The notes below the pieces were generated by a model. It searched no databases, was not told the DNA's origin, and saw only the letters and a program-made list of their open reading frames with translations. From Amblyornis subalaris (Eukaryota; Chordata; Aves; Passeriformes; Ptilonorhynchidae), in assembly GCA_018881555.1 (NCBI GenBank), contig JACAXG010000013.1:8160191-8224190 (forward strand): 64,000 bases of DNA, in the 5' to 3' direction. Every line of letters starts with the position of its first letter. Position 1 is the stretch's first letter. Positions 24,678-37,325 of this stretch are shown in pieces. The position numbers were made by a program, and so were the translations under genes.

Positions 24678-24872
24678 GCGCCCGCGCGGGGGGAGCCGGC
24701 ACGCACCATCGCGCCGCGCGGGCGGGGGCGCCTGCGCGCGGCTCCGCGCTGGGAGGAGTTCGGGAAGAGCCAGCGGGAAAAGGGTCCGGGAGCGCGTCCG
24801 GCACCGCCTCCGGCACCGCCTCACCGCGGGGTCCCGCCAGGGAAATGTCCGCGTCGAGTGGTACTCAGAGCA

Positions 24873-25163
24873 TTTCAGTCTGGTCGTGGTTCAGTTTGGA
24901 TTTTTTCCTTGCCAGGCACGCAGCTCACTCTGATTTGACTGAAATTCTGCAAAGTACAGAAACAATAACTTGTAGTCAGATTACAAGGCTATAAATTGAG
25001 GTTCTTACTTCTATGCTGTATATTCAACCCACTTGTACTCTTCGCAGTTACTGGGTGTTTTCAAAATTCAGTTCTTATCAATTTTTAATTAGAAATAATG
25101 GTTCATTTTGCCATATGGGTCCCTCATGGAAGTTCCCTCTAAATACAGACTGATGTCGTGGCT
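24873..25163. repeat. Duplicated ~290-bp block, copy 1
   Basis: Aligns with copy 2 at 27710-27999 in the same orientation. It includes a 36-base exact match (24953-24988 to 27790-27825) and a 23-base exact match, with an overall identity by eye of roughly 85% and a few small indels. It lies immediately outside the UBE2B CpG island. Weak similarity may extend back to 24839. It matches no repeat family I know. Confidence 0.93.
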
Positions 25164-27026
25164 CACAGAGCCNTTTTTAAAAATCCCATTACTCCAACAG
25201 GCAGAGCAGGTCTCTTTGAAGTCGTGACCCAGTTCTTACGTGAAGTCTTGGAAGTTATCCCTGAACTTGGATTTGTGTGGTTACTTNTGCCTCCCTGCTT
25301 TTCTTTCAGATGATTTTAAGGAGGTCAAAACATCATGGGACTCATAATGAAGTGNCAGAAATAAACACTGTCTGCATCCCCTGCCCATTCCCTGTGCCTG
25401 CAGCCATCCAGGTGGTTGAGCAGCATCAGGCCAGAGTTTAATACAGCAAAAAGCTCAGTATTCCTTTTTTACAAAATTTGTGCCAGGCCCCACTGCAGCA
25501 GCACCACTGACTGGGTTATTTGGAAGAGACTGACCTGAGGAATGCCAATTTCACACAGGGCAGGATTTCATTCTGCAAGGATTTACTCTGACCACTTTAA
25601 CCCAATGTCCCACCTCAGTGAAAATAATCAGGTGCCAGAAGTGAGATAGCAGCGTAGGAATTCACGTAAAGCCTGGTACTGCAAGGGAGCAACCTTTGCC
25701 AGGAGGCTTGGTAATAGGAAACAATCGTTCCCGAGCCACTAAACCATTATTCCCCACACTAGTGAGGAATAGTTCCCGCCAAGCAATCCCCTCNTCTGGA
25801 CTTTCCTTCTCCTCCCATCACACACGTTTTCATTTTACATTCCACTGCTGCTCCTCTACCTTTACACAGCTTACATTTAGCTCCTGCTCACTCGGAAGGG
25901 AGAAAGCAGACTGTAAAACACAAGTGCAAGCTTGGACCTGCGCACATAATGAAGGTTGTTTAACAACAACAATTAATTCAGCATTAACAGGCGCTGCTGC
26001 AGAGCCCAGACAGGGCATCCCCTGTCCCCAGGGCAACTCTGTGCTCTTTGAAGACCAAGTCACCCCCAACCTGTGCAGGGAAATAAACAAAAACCAAACA
26101 GCAGCACCAAGCTGGAGTTGAATCTGAAATCCTTTGTTGTTTCCACCTGGCTTGGGAACTTTTTCAGCAGTATCTCATCAGTGACAGTATTTCTTCTTCT
26201 CTGACACCACCAGGGAACAATGTGTTGACATTATCTAAGGGAACATTTTCTTTTTAATCCTACCTGGCAGTAACANGTGTGGCTGGTAGTTTCAGTAATA
26301 AATTGAAAGTTGTTTTTTTTCCCTCTGAAGAATCAGATGCAATTTCTGCTCTGTTGACTGTGTGGCACATGTATGTTTTAAAATTAATATATCTCAAGCT
26401 TTCAAAGAAAATGAGTCCCAACTAACAATAAAGAGAGGCTCTGGCCTTGCAAAGGTGGTTTAATATGTCTCAAAATGAAATCTGCACTAAATATCTACTT
26501 TAGATTTGTATCTGCTGATAATTATTTCCAGTACTTCCTTGCTTAATGAACTTAAATGCATCACTGTCATTATAATGTCACTATGGGCATTTTAGTTCAA
26601 ATGTTTTCAATGTATCATGTACTTGTAACCCACCGACTTCCAGAGATGGGTGGAAACAACAATTTCATCACTAACTTTGTAATTTGGTGCCTGAAGAGTT
26701 TTTTTCTGTGCAACCATTAAAGCTATCCACTGTAACAGTGCTTCAAACACTTGGAAAAAATCCTGAACTGAGATGAATGTTTTCCTTCTACAAACTTCTT
26801 GAACAATACTGGAAAAGATATAACAACTTCCTGATCAAAAAGCTGTTTCAAGTTCCATTTTTCTTTCTATTTAAAAAAAAAAGCACTATTTGTAAGGGAT
26901 TACATTAAATAAAAGGTAACATTTTGCAGCACATTCTGTATTAATCTTGAGTAAGTACTAGATACTTGTGTAGCATTTTGCAAAACCAAACTATTTCTAA
27001 GGTAACTTTGACCCATTTTAAGATGA
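25164..27026. other. Intergenic, nothing recognised
   Basis: Separates the duplicated block from the minisatellite. A 141-codon plus-strand frame at 25696-26121 has no recognisable domain and contains an N. No kinase-like exon of CDKL3 was seen. Confidence 0.45.
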
Positions 27027-27299
27027 TGTCTGTGAGCTGGGTGAGTTCCTGGTTGTNNNNNNNNNNNNNNNNNNNNNNNNNNNNNNNNNNNNNNNNNNNN
27101 NNNNNNNNNNNNNNNNNNNNNNNNNNNNNNNNNNNNNNNNNNNNNNNNNNNNNNNNNNNNNNNNNNNNNNNNNNNNTGTGTGTGAGCTGGGTGAGTTCCT
27201 GGTTGTGCTGCCTGGGATGTGTGTGAGCTGGGTGAGTTCCTGGTTCTCCTGCCTGGGATGTGTGTGAGCTGAGTGAGTTCCTGGTTGTCCTGCCTGGCC
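27027..27299. repeat. 41-bp minisatellite interrupted by a 120-base assembly gap
   Basis: The unit begins tgtgtgtgagctgggtgagt and has period 41. Complete copies start at 27177, 27218 and 27259, and a partial copy starts at 27027. Ns fill 27057-27176. The phase across the gap (150 bases between unit starts) is not a multiple of 41, so the gap size is nominal and the true array is probably longer. ORFs through it are artefacts. Confidence 0.95.
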
Positions 27300-27709
27300 G
27301 TTGCTGTGAGTGCTCCTGTAGCAGAGCTCTCGCCTGTCCTCAGCCCCATCAGGCCACAGGAGAGTGAAAGCGGAGCTGGCTGAGAGGCTCCCCCTCGCCC
27401 TGCAATTCCAGCGCCATCCATGGAGCTCACCCTGCCCTGCCCCAGCCTCCCCGGGTGGCCTTTTTGTCAATCCTGTGTGGATTGCATCACTGCNCTCTGG
27501 CTCCCTTCCCGAGATCCCCAGTGCACATTGGCCACACGAGGGGCGGTGTATTTATGACATCAGTTCTGTGATGTCCCCAAACAGAACAGGGATTATCCAC
27601 AGGTATTTCCTCGAAAAGATATTTCAGCATGGTGGGGGTGCAGTGGGGAGATTTCCCCTAAAAGCTCAGTTTGAGTTTAGACCTCTACTTGGGAAAAGTC
27701 CGCAAGAAT
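27300..27709. other. Moderately GC-rich spacer between minisatellite and copy 2
   Basis: About 0.4 kb of unique-looking sequence. No exon was recognised. Confidence 0.4.
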
Positions 27710-27999
27710 TTTAGTCTGGACATAGGTCAGGTTGGATTTTCTCCTTGCCAGGCACACCAGCTCACTCAGATTTAACTGAAATTCTGTGAAGTACAGAAAC
27801 AATAACTTGTAGTCAGATTACAAGGTTATAAATTTGGATTCTTACTTTGTATTCAGCCCACTTCCACTCTTTGCAGTAACTGGATGTTTTAAAAATTTAG
27901 TTCTTATCAATTTTTAATTAGGGATAATGGCACATTTTGCCATGTGGGTCCCTCAGCTTCTCTCGAAGTTCCCTCTAAATAGAGACCAATGTCCTGGCT
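27710..27999. repeat. Duplicated ~290-bp block, copy 2
   Basis: Direct-orientation partner of 24873-25163, offset by about 2.84 kb. Similarity stops after the shared ggct near 27999. Either an old local duplication or two insertions of an unnamed element could explain it. Confidence 0.93.
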
Positions 28000-30900
28000 T
28001 TTGGTGGCATTAAGGAGACCTGGCACCAGGGAATGTGTAGCCTTCAATTACAAAAAAAAAGAGGGGAAGGTAATTAAAATGACAGATATTTTTATATTGA
28101 GTTAAAACTAGCTTTGGTTTTAACCTAAAACTGCTTCAAAATATCAACAGCTAGTAATGTAAAAATTAAACGGTAAATGGACCTCAGTGTGAAAANGTAC
28201 CTTTTTACTGTCATTCTTTTAACATGGGATTNTTATTATTCTTATCTATGGTTTATTTGTGTAAATAAAACACATTCAAGAGGATATTTTTAAGCTAATG
28301 AAAGGAGCTGCTCCTTTCTTTGCTGTATGCCTGGTGCAGCAGTACTGGTTCACAGCCTGGACATGCACCATGAAAAATAATGTGGTAAATGTGTGTCAGT
28401 ATGGGAGGAAGGCTGAGGGAGCAGAAACAAAGACTTTTAGCATATTTTCAAATTAATGTCAGTCTTTAATTAAGCAAATAACAGTTCTTGTTATCAGCCT
28501 TTTAAAGAGGACGTCTCTATGAATTAAAATAAAAAGCCATGGTAGAAAGTATTTTTCATCCTTTACCAACAACGATTTCATCATAAGAATATTGTTAACC
28601 TGATTCATGTATTTAGGCAGAAAAAAAAGACTTCACTTAGTANTGGAATTTATCGATCATACAATTCTAGATGAGGTCCAGCATTATTTCCACGGATTGG
28701 ATAACAAAGGGCTTAAAAATAGTTTTTCCATTTAGAACAAGCAAATGAGTACCTTCACAACAACAATGAAAGAACTCATGGAAAAATTGATCATAAATAA
28801 AATGTTATTGCTTCTACATCACAGCTTGCTTTATTGTAGTGATTTGTCATCCAGATATCAAATGTGTTAATTCTTTATTAAGAACAAGAGTTTGTTTCAT
28901 AGTTTAAGGCTTCCAGNAGGTATGAAATGATCTGCAGAACTGGAACAACATTGGACTGAATGACTGGAGGAGGACTTGGATAGCAGCAGTGCTACTGCAG
29001 AGAATTGGGACTCTTATCTGAAATTCAGAAGAGCTAAAAGTATTCAGTACTTTGCATTCCCACCTTGTCCTTCTCCTTCACTCTGTCTCATCTCTTTTAA
29101 TCACTTCTGGTTTGTCCTGCTGCTGATGGGTTGGGTACTGTGCCGAAATCTGTACTGTACTGTGCCAAAATCCTGCTCCCCTTTGCTCATCACCTACATT
29201 AGCAGTTGCTAATTGCAGTAGGATCAGGACATTGATGACTTTGGGAAATGAGGGCACTGTGTGCCTCAGAGTCAGTTCTGATGTAGCAGGAGGGTTTTTT
29301 CAGTCCATGCTTTCATGCCTTGAGTACTTTTAAAACAAACAGAACCTGCTTCTTATTAAACTATTTTGTTTGGTTTTGTTGGNTTTTTTTTTTCCTTTTT
29401 ATTTTTTCCCCTTCCTTTGTTATACACCATGATCTCATTTGAGAATATTTTGTTAACACAAAGTGGAATTACTAAACTTTCTGATTTAGGTTTTGGCTAA
29501 ACATGAGCTANCCCGGTGATGTTTATACAGATTATATGGTTACACTATGGTACAGGGCTCCTTAACTGGCTTCAAAAGACCCTACACATGGAAAACGTAT
29601 GTGTGTGGCTTTTTGGAGGGGGATGGCACCTCTAATTCAGCTGGTATAGAAGAAGCAGTTGCCTGCGTGTGAGCTTCGGGATACAATGCCACATTAGCAA
29701 AAGGAAAATAATCATATTAAAGCTAAATTAAAATGGTGACATATAATGTGCCTACATATAAAGTCAGAGCTACCATTATGTTCTGGTTCCAGATTCAGTC
29801 AAAGCAGTGCAAGGTTTATGCTTAAAAATAGCACTGTTATTGTGTAAACCAAACAGCAGAGTTGTTTTATAAATCTGTAGAAGATGGTAATCTATGTTTT
29901 TCCCAGGTAACCTNTGCCTGTTTGCCCTGCAGATGGTTTTCCATATTCTCCATACCAAAAACATTCACCAGTGCTGGCACTGAGCCCCTGGATGATCAGT
30001 GACAAGGGCTCTCTATGGAGCAGTGCAAGAGAAAATGCTGGAAAAGTGAGGGAACAATGGTGTGGAACTTTGGAGACATAGCACGCATGGTTAACAATGT
30101 GGCAACTTGGAGGTTTTTCCCAGTGTCTACTTAATTTTCACTAAAGATTTTATCCTGCATTTTATAAAATTGTTATTGTCCNCCTGCTATTATGGAATTC
30201 TGTAGAGGTTTGAAATTGTGGAGAGGAGTGGTAACTCCTGTTGTAAGTCATGCTTTCACTCATGCTGTTAGATATTGATTACTATTATTCTTAGTAATAA
30301 TAGTAACAACAGTACCCTGCAGTANTTATTCTGGCAGTGCTGAACTATAAACACAGAGGTAAATATCTTTTTAACAAGCCAGGATAATTCCCTTAGTCTC
30401 AAACCTCAAATACAGTTTATAGAGCAGAATGAGTCAGCAGGAAGGATCTGCTTTTACATATCCTTCTTCTCTGAGGGGAAGCACAGGGAGGAATNCAGCA
30501 GTGTTGGATATTTGGATTCATTTCAGTTTTGAAGATAGTAGGCTTTTTGATGAGAGGTTTGGAATGTATTTTACCAATCCCCCCACGGATACACAAAAAG
30601 AATATGGTATACAATTTGTACATCTCTTTTACTGAGATGATTTATTGTCTGTTCATAATGCCCTGTTTGTCCAGCAGCTGAACACTTCCTCAGAGTTTTT
30701 TATAGAGCCCAGGATTTTCAGGGATGGTACTTCCTGAAGTCCAGCATCCTAAAAAANGCAAGGAAAAGGTTTTCCTATCACCCTGCCTTACTGGGAATGC
30801 TATTTCCTATTAGAAACCCAATTTCCTATTAGAAATCCCATCCAGTTACAGTCTATAGCCCCAAACTTGTATGGGGAGTTTGCAGGGTTTAACTGGGTTG

Positions 30901-33769
30901 TCCACACTGGAAGAATGTGGCATATCAGAAATTGTTAATTAGAGAAGTTGGGACTTTTAGAAACGCCAAGGAGATTCAGAAGTGTAAGTGCCAGTTCACA
31001 GTTTTCTAAGTATTTCAGTTAATTTAAATTCACTGATGTTATAATTACTATATTCACTCAGATGCAGATGCAGACACTAATGGTTTATAAAAAAATGTGT
31101 TCTGTTCAGACACTGCATTTTGTTTCCCCTGATGTCGGTGGGAATGGGAATGGATTTAAGTTTTGCCATTTCCATTAAGCAAAATCAAAAATCCAATAGG
31201 CAATTTCCTGCCATAAAAAGATCTGAGAGAACAGATGGAGGAAGAATAATCTAATTGAGATGCATTTTCTTTTTTACTAGCTTGCTCTATTTCATTTTTA
31301 AGAGCATACCTAAAATGTCTTCTTCCACAAAGAGAGCTTGTTCATTAAGTCTTAAAATAAATGACAAGCAAAAAGCCTTTTTACAAATCCAGAATGCTTG
31401 TGGTGATACCAGGCATTTCTGATAACTGATTAACACCATGAAAACTCAAACAAAAAAGATGAAGCACTCTGTTGAGGACAGCCCAGTGAAGCTTTCACCA
31501 GCAGCAGGCTCTTCTGACTCATTCTTTCTGTTGCAATAGAAAATGCAGTTGCTGCAGAGGAATGAAGGATCTCATTCATTTGTGGGGCACAGGGAAAAGG
31601 AAAGACCAGAGGCCAAGTTTTCCTCCCACAGCTCAATTACAGAAGGGATTACTCCTTCTCTCTCATTCTGTCCTTCCAATTCTCTGATAGTTGTAGTGGG
31701 ATGTGTTGAAATCTCCAGAGTCACTGATTTTGTTGAAGATGGATTGATTTTGTGCTACAGATACATTTTCAGACGGTGTTGAGTTATAACAACTAAGTTT
31801 AACACTTAAAATGAAATGGAGCTTTGAAGTGTATGAGAGAAGAAGGGGAAAGCAGTTCATCCATTAGGTTACTTGGATTCCTCAGAAGTCTTTGTAACCC
31901 TTCAAAATNCTTCATAAACATTTTGAGAGTTTTCAGGAGGATTTACTTTATTTTCTCTTACTATGTTTATTCGGGTTTCTTTTAGATTTTCCGTGTAAGA
32001 TGAATCCCACACAGACAGCATAAAGGGACATTTTAAAGTGNCCCACTTCGGAAATGTCCCCCACCATCCAGCTGTGTTGAAGTTGGTCTCTTCCTCTGCT
32101 TTTAGAGGGGCANTAGTCCCATCTATTTCAGACATTTGATTTATTTGTTTATGTTGGAAGCATCTGTTTTTCATCGGAACAGCCAAGGAACAGAAGCAAA
32201 GATTCTCAGAAAATGCTTCATATGACTCCNATTAGGCAATAATTAAACTATTGAATCAGATGTTCCAAACTGTTTATGGAAGAAAATCTCTGTTTGTTGG
32301 GATAGGAATCCCACCTTTCTTACCTGGGCCCTTTAGTTTAAGAAGATCCAGGCTGACAGTCTTAAAGTTGGGCAATATCCTTCAGGTATGCAGAAGAAGA
32401 GTGTATGGATGTGGATATGGTAAAATCAGCTCTGGAAACACTTCTGGCAGGGAGTCTGAATCCACCTGAGCTGGACTGCAAACCTGCTGTATCTTCTGAC
32501 ACCCCCAGAGAAGATTTTGCACGTTGAAGGAAGAATCTGTAGTCAGAGATGCTGCATTTTCCTGCCTGCCCAGAAGATTTAAGTTGATGATTTTATGTAC
32601 ATGTCTCATTTCCTATTCCATACTGTAAGAACTTCAGGCTCTGTTCATGTGTGTGAATCACATCCACAGACANATAAAGGGTAGGGCAGCACATGTAAAT
32701 GCAATTTGGAAATAAAGATACAAGGACCTGCTAAGGAGAGGTGAAACAGCCCCAGCTACCCTGACAGNCCATTCATAACCCCTATCTAGCAAATTAGAGG
32801 AGTATTTTGGGACAGTCCTCAGCCAGCAGAGTGCTCCTAGAGGGAATATCTTCTCCGGTATAATTTAGATAAAACTCTGGGGCCCTTACCTACCCTAGAA
32901 CTAGGAGCTAAAATAATAACTCACCTTCCACCCACCCGCTGTACCAATTCAGAACGATGAGCCAAAAACCATGAACTAGGTTACACAGCAACAGAATCAG
33001 GCCCAGACATCCCAGATGTTACTGAGGTTGGTGCAATGACAAAAAAAACATGAGATAATTTAAATAGAGAACAGTCACTGAATNGCACTAGGTGAGAAGA
33101 CTCTTAATAACCTGAAAATATTAATTTATGGTTTATCTAATGATATGAACAGATATCAGTTCATAACTATGTACACACTGCTCCCACAGAGCAAACTGCC
33201 CTTGGTTTGTCTGTGTGTACAGCAAAGGAGAGATATTCAGAGGAGCCCGAGAATGTCCCAAAAGGTCCCCCAAAGCCTGTATTTCCCTAAAGTTCTATAA
33301 GATCTTTCACAAAACATTAATTATGTGTTCTCTTGCACAAGAGTAGGCCCAGAGACACCGGCAAAGTCTTCTCTGTGCTGAGCCTGCTCCTCAAAAGGCA
33401 TAAATGTATCATGGAAAAGCACCAGACNCTTTGCGGAGTGAGGAAATCACAGAGTGAACAGTGGAGAAAAACCATTTTGTTGCCACCCAGACAGAGGATG
33501 AGTAAAGCAAAGTCCCCTGTNGAAATAGCAGATACCATCCAATCACCTTCTAACGTACAGAGAAGTACCAGCAGGTTATGGGAGCTTAGGAAATGTCATT
33601 TTGATTTTTTGACTTGTTGAATGCTTGGCTTGGCCACAACGAGGTTTTTACAAGAATCTCCATACAGCACTTTGTGTAACACTGTTTTAAAATGATGATC
33701 GTTTTTCTTTCTGACATTCACGGTGTGACACAGCATTAAGCATTGTTTTGGAGTGATTTCTCTAAAAAA
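28000..33769. other. Intergenic, AT-rich, nothing recognised
   Basis: No known exons, RNA genes or CR1 copies. It contains a 19-bp imperfect tandem duplication at 30802-30840 (atttcctattagaaa core). Scattered short ORFs look like chance. Confidence 0.45.
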
Positions 33770-34020
33770 TTCCTCGGTTTCTCCCGTGTTGTGCCGAGCC
33801 CGCCAAGCCAGCAGGTGTGGCTGTGGAGCCTTTGGAAATCCACGGATTTCTTCCATCAGTCCCGAGGCTGCGGAGAGATGTCATCGCTGCNCTCACTTCT
33901 AGCGAGGATATTCCGACGAGCTGCGTGTTTGCCTTCCCCCTGGGGAATCCCAGGGAACTGTAAATANGAGTGTGTTTGTCCACGTCTTTTACACAGATGT
34001 AGCATCGGGACTTTTGCTGC
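33770..34020. other. CpG-enriched patch in the UBE2B-PPP2CA gap
   Basis: About 14 CpGs in 250 bp (for example ctcccgtgttgtgccgagcc, ttccgacgagctgcgtg) against CpG-poor flanks. Open frames exist on both strands (33743-34105 plus, 33856-33596 minus), but neither gives a recognisable protein. It could be an orphan CpG island, a non-coding exon or an old repeat. Confidence 0.3.
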
Positions 34021-36650
34021 AAAGGAAAACTGTTGGTTGTGTCCTTTGCTGACAAGCTCCATTTCTAACGCACACAATTGCCATTATCCTTGGAACTACT
34101 CATGAGGGATTTGGCTCTCTGGGTTTTTAAATAACAGATTTACTTTAGATGCTGGTATGCAGTTTTAAGAGAAAAATATTATTTAGTATAACTTAAAANA
34201 TCACCTTTTGCTATCAGATTCTTACCAGAGCTGAAAGCCAGCTTCTTACAAGAAACAAATTCTGCTTTGAACTGCAGAGCNAACAACAGAGATGCAGAAC
34301 TACTAAAAGATGAGAAATGCTGGTTTTAATGCCTGTCAGGATGGTCAAGGGTTTGGAAAGGTGAGAACCTCTCTTCTAAAAATACTTATTGCTGCATAAA
34401 ATTGTTATTATAGTTACAACCCACTGGTGATTTTAAACACCAGCATCAGAAACATCTTCACCTGTTAAAAGATCTTCCAGGTAGGGATATGNGACATCCT
34501 TTAGGGGGCTGTGCATCGTTACAGAATATTTTGCTTGCAGACGATCCTTTGCTGTTTTATTCCAGATATGTCAAGAAAATGCTGGACTGAGTGTTCCAGT
34601 CTGATGTTTTGTTGTAGTTTCCAAAAATAAAAGAAAGTAAATGAAGGTTGTATGAAAGCAGTTGTGATTGTGGAGTCAGCAATTGCTGAGCTGACTTAAC
34701 TTGGAATAACAGCCACTGAAAAAAACAACAAAATTTGGCTCACAGAAATTTCCTGAACTGGAACAGTCAACAGGATTATTTTTAGTTCAGGTTTTAATGT
34801 TTTATCATTTAGAGGGAAAACAGTTGCCAGATGAAAAACATTATGTACAGTTTGAACAAAAGGTATTTTCTTACATGCTAAAGTTTAAACAACAAATTTT
34901 TTCAGGGCATGGTTTCTCAGCTATCTCTGTTTCTTAAGTTTTCCAGCCCCAGCATCATTAACAAAAATAAAGCCAAAAGCTATTTTTGGTGTACTTTTAC
35001 AGTGAGGTGAGGAGATGCTTGAGTTAGGGGTCCAGCATTGCCCAGGAAACCTCTTTACTCCTAAGCACGGATTATAGGCCGTAGTTGGGGAGCAGGGTGA
35101 CAGGCATCAGTGATCAAAAAATATTTATTTAATCTTTTTTGTTGTTAAATAGCTAATATTTAAATATGAACAGTGAAATTACCTATTTAGACTCCATAGT
35201 CTAATTTTGTATCTGTTTGTTCTGTATAATTAGGAGCCAGATTTAGCTTTGGCTGTATCCTTTTATCCCAACAACTAAACACATCTCATTTGCAAGTGTT
35301 CTGAAACTATATTTCAAAATTGCTTCAAAACAAATATTTGGTACAGCTTGATCAATGTTTCTTTTGGCAGCAGCTCTGCCCGCTGCAGCCCAAAGTCACG
35401 TTGTTTCTTTCCAGTCCCACATCTTTCCCCAAGCTGTGCTGGCGTAATTGCCTGTGGGGTTGCGCAGCGAACCCGGTCATGGACCTGATCTGGATTAAAA
35501 TAACCTGACCAAAGATGGGTATTTTGAGCTTGGATCCTTTTCCTGCAAGACAATCACACGGAGATGCCGTGGCACCGCTGAGACAGTGGCCTGGGGAGGG
35601 ACACAGTGAAAAGANGGGCAGCTTCACCCAGGACATGGAACCACAGCCTTGGCTTTACAAACTGACTTTGGCCCATTCAGTATCTAAAGAAAAAGGAAAA
35701 CAAAAAGTAATTGCATAGCTATGATAGTGCAGTCTTGTTTTAATTATGTTTCTCCAGTATCCATGCCTAAAATAATAGCATGTACCATGAGTTAATGGCA
35801 TGCTACAGGGATTAGTACACACAGGTAACACATGAGGAACGGGCACAAGAACGGCAGATTAGGGAAAACATGCAAACTTCCATTTCTCGGAGGAAGATCT
35901 ACTTAGAGAACATAAATTGCAAACAAACCAAAAAAACTAACAGAAGATTAGTAGGTATTCTGTAGTTACCTTGGTGTTTTCTGTTACCAGCCCCCAGTGG
36001 TGGTGGATCTGCAGCAAGATGAGCAGTTACACATTAACAGCCGAGTAACCACAGCGTGATCCAAGATTGTATCTGAGCATAAATTACCAGCAGAGGCAGT
36101 AAAAGAAACTGGAACTAGGGAAATACTTAGTGGAGACGAGTTAAACTGCTATTCCACATGTTTAACTGGAAGAGTTTGGGTTACACTGAATGTGTGGTAT
36201 TGGGGCTGTATGGAAAGCATTGCTGGGGTTCTCTCATTCAGCCTGTATTGTTGGGGAAAAGCAATTTCTGCTTGACCATGACATTATCTGGCATCACGAA
36301 GAGTCTGTAAAGTATTTAAAGAATCTTGCTGAGCAGCAAAGNTCATGCAATAAGGAAACTGGAAGAGTTAATGAGTTGTGAAGTCTAGAAGTCTTTGTTT
36401 ATNGCAGGAATTAGGATGCAAATTCCAGTTCCTATTGCAATCAATTTTCCTATTGATTGTCACTTATTTAAAATTTTTCATTAGCTTTCCCCTGTTGNAT
36501 TTGCCTAGTGGTCACCCATGTTGCTAGGAAAGAAAAATAGAAGCAACCTCAGCTGGATAGTAGGACACGGTATAAAGCTATGAAAAGTCTGGAATGTTAA
36601 AAAAATAAACAGTGTTAAAAAATAAAGAGCTGTATTGTTATGTTGAAGTT

Positions 36651-36670
36651 TAAAATAAATATTTATTTTA
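36651..36670. repeat. 20-bp perfect AT palindrome
   Basis: taaaataaatatttatttta is its own reverse complement. It lies in AT-rich intergenic DNA and may be chance given the composition. Confidence 0.8.
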
Positions 36671-37278
36671 TTTTGTGGCTTTAAAGCATGATTACTTAAA
36701 TTCAGCAATTACAATATAAAACCCTGAAACAGGAACAGTTTTGCATGTTTCATGGCAACTGAAAGTCACACCATCAAAATTAGGACAATTTCGGCACATC
36801 TTAATTTTTTCCTCTTTATTCTTGCATTGTTGATTAAACTTAAGCACTTAAGGAGTGTGCTGCCCTTTCCTTTTTGCTCTCTGGCCTGTGGTTTGCTGCC
36901 AGCTGTTACTATTTGTAAGGTGTATATCCTGCACNTGGCTCGAACTTACCAACACCAGGCTAGTACAGCCCCATGCCCTGTGTTCAGATACTGGGAGAAT
37001 TAGAGGAGATTACATCCAGATTTAGATGCCAGGCTATTTTTAAACCCTCTTCCTCTCCTNATGCATTTTCCTGTATAATCCTATCTAAAAATTTATTTTG
37101 AGGGCTTGGGGTAAGTAGGGAACTGGGGGCTTAATGTCACCAAATCCAGAAAAAGCTTCCATGGGCTTGAGGTTAGAGTTAGAACTCAGAAAAAGAGATT
37201 TCATTCACTGCATCCCCGCTCAGGAGCAGGAAGAGCATACCTTAAAGATCCCAGAAAGAAAAACAGTATCTTTGAGGC

Positions 37279-37325
37279 TTAAAAAAAAAAAAAAAGAAAA
37301 GAGAAGAGAAGAAAAGAAAAAAAGA
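37279..37325. repeat. Poly(A)/GAAA-rich simple repeat
   Basis: A run of about 15 A followed by gaaaagagaagagaagaaaa-type purine sequence. It may be the tail of an unrecognised retrocopy, but I see no gene relic in front of it. Confidence 0.8.

Larger units (their letters stand above)
24070..24850 (-). promoter_or_regulatory. UBE2B: UBE2B CpG-island promoter
   Basis: A sharply bounded CpG-dense block of about 780 bp in AT-rich surroundings, covering UBE2B exon 1, its 5' UTR and the start of intron 1. It contains a GC box, ggggcggggcc, at 24628-24638 and a GCCGCCATTGC motif (minus strand, near 24610) resembling a YY1 or initiator-type element. No TATA box is seen. In mammals the corresponding promoter is bidirectional with CDKL3, but no CDKL3 exon is visible on the other side here. 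Long ORFs across the island are composition artefacts. Confidence 0.85.

Noticed and set aside
23985..24938. 317-codon plus-strand ORF and a 233-codon minus-strand ORF (24123-24824) over the UBE2B promoter
   Set aside because: They lie in a CpG island where stop codons are rare. They are Pro/Arg/Ala-rich in all frames with no domain; the real coding content is 44 bases of UBE2B exon 1.
26900..27470. 176- and 150-codon minus-strand ORFs
   Set aside because: They run through the 120-N gap and translate the 41-bp minisatellite into a Thr/Ser/Pro repeat. They are not genes.
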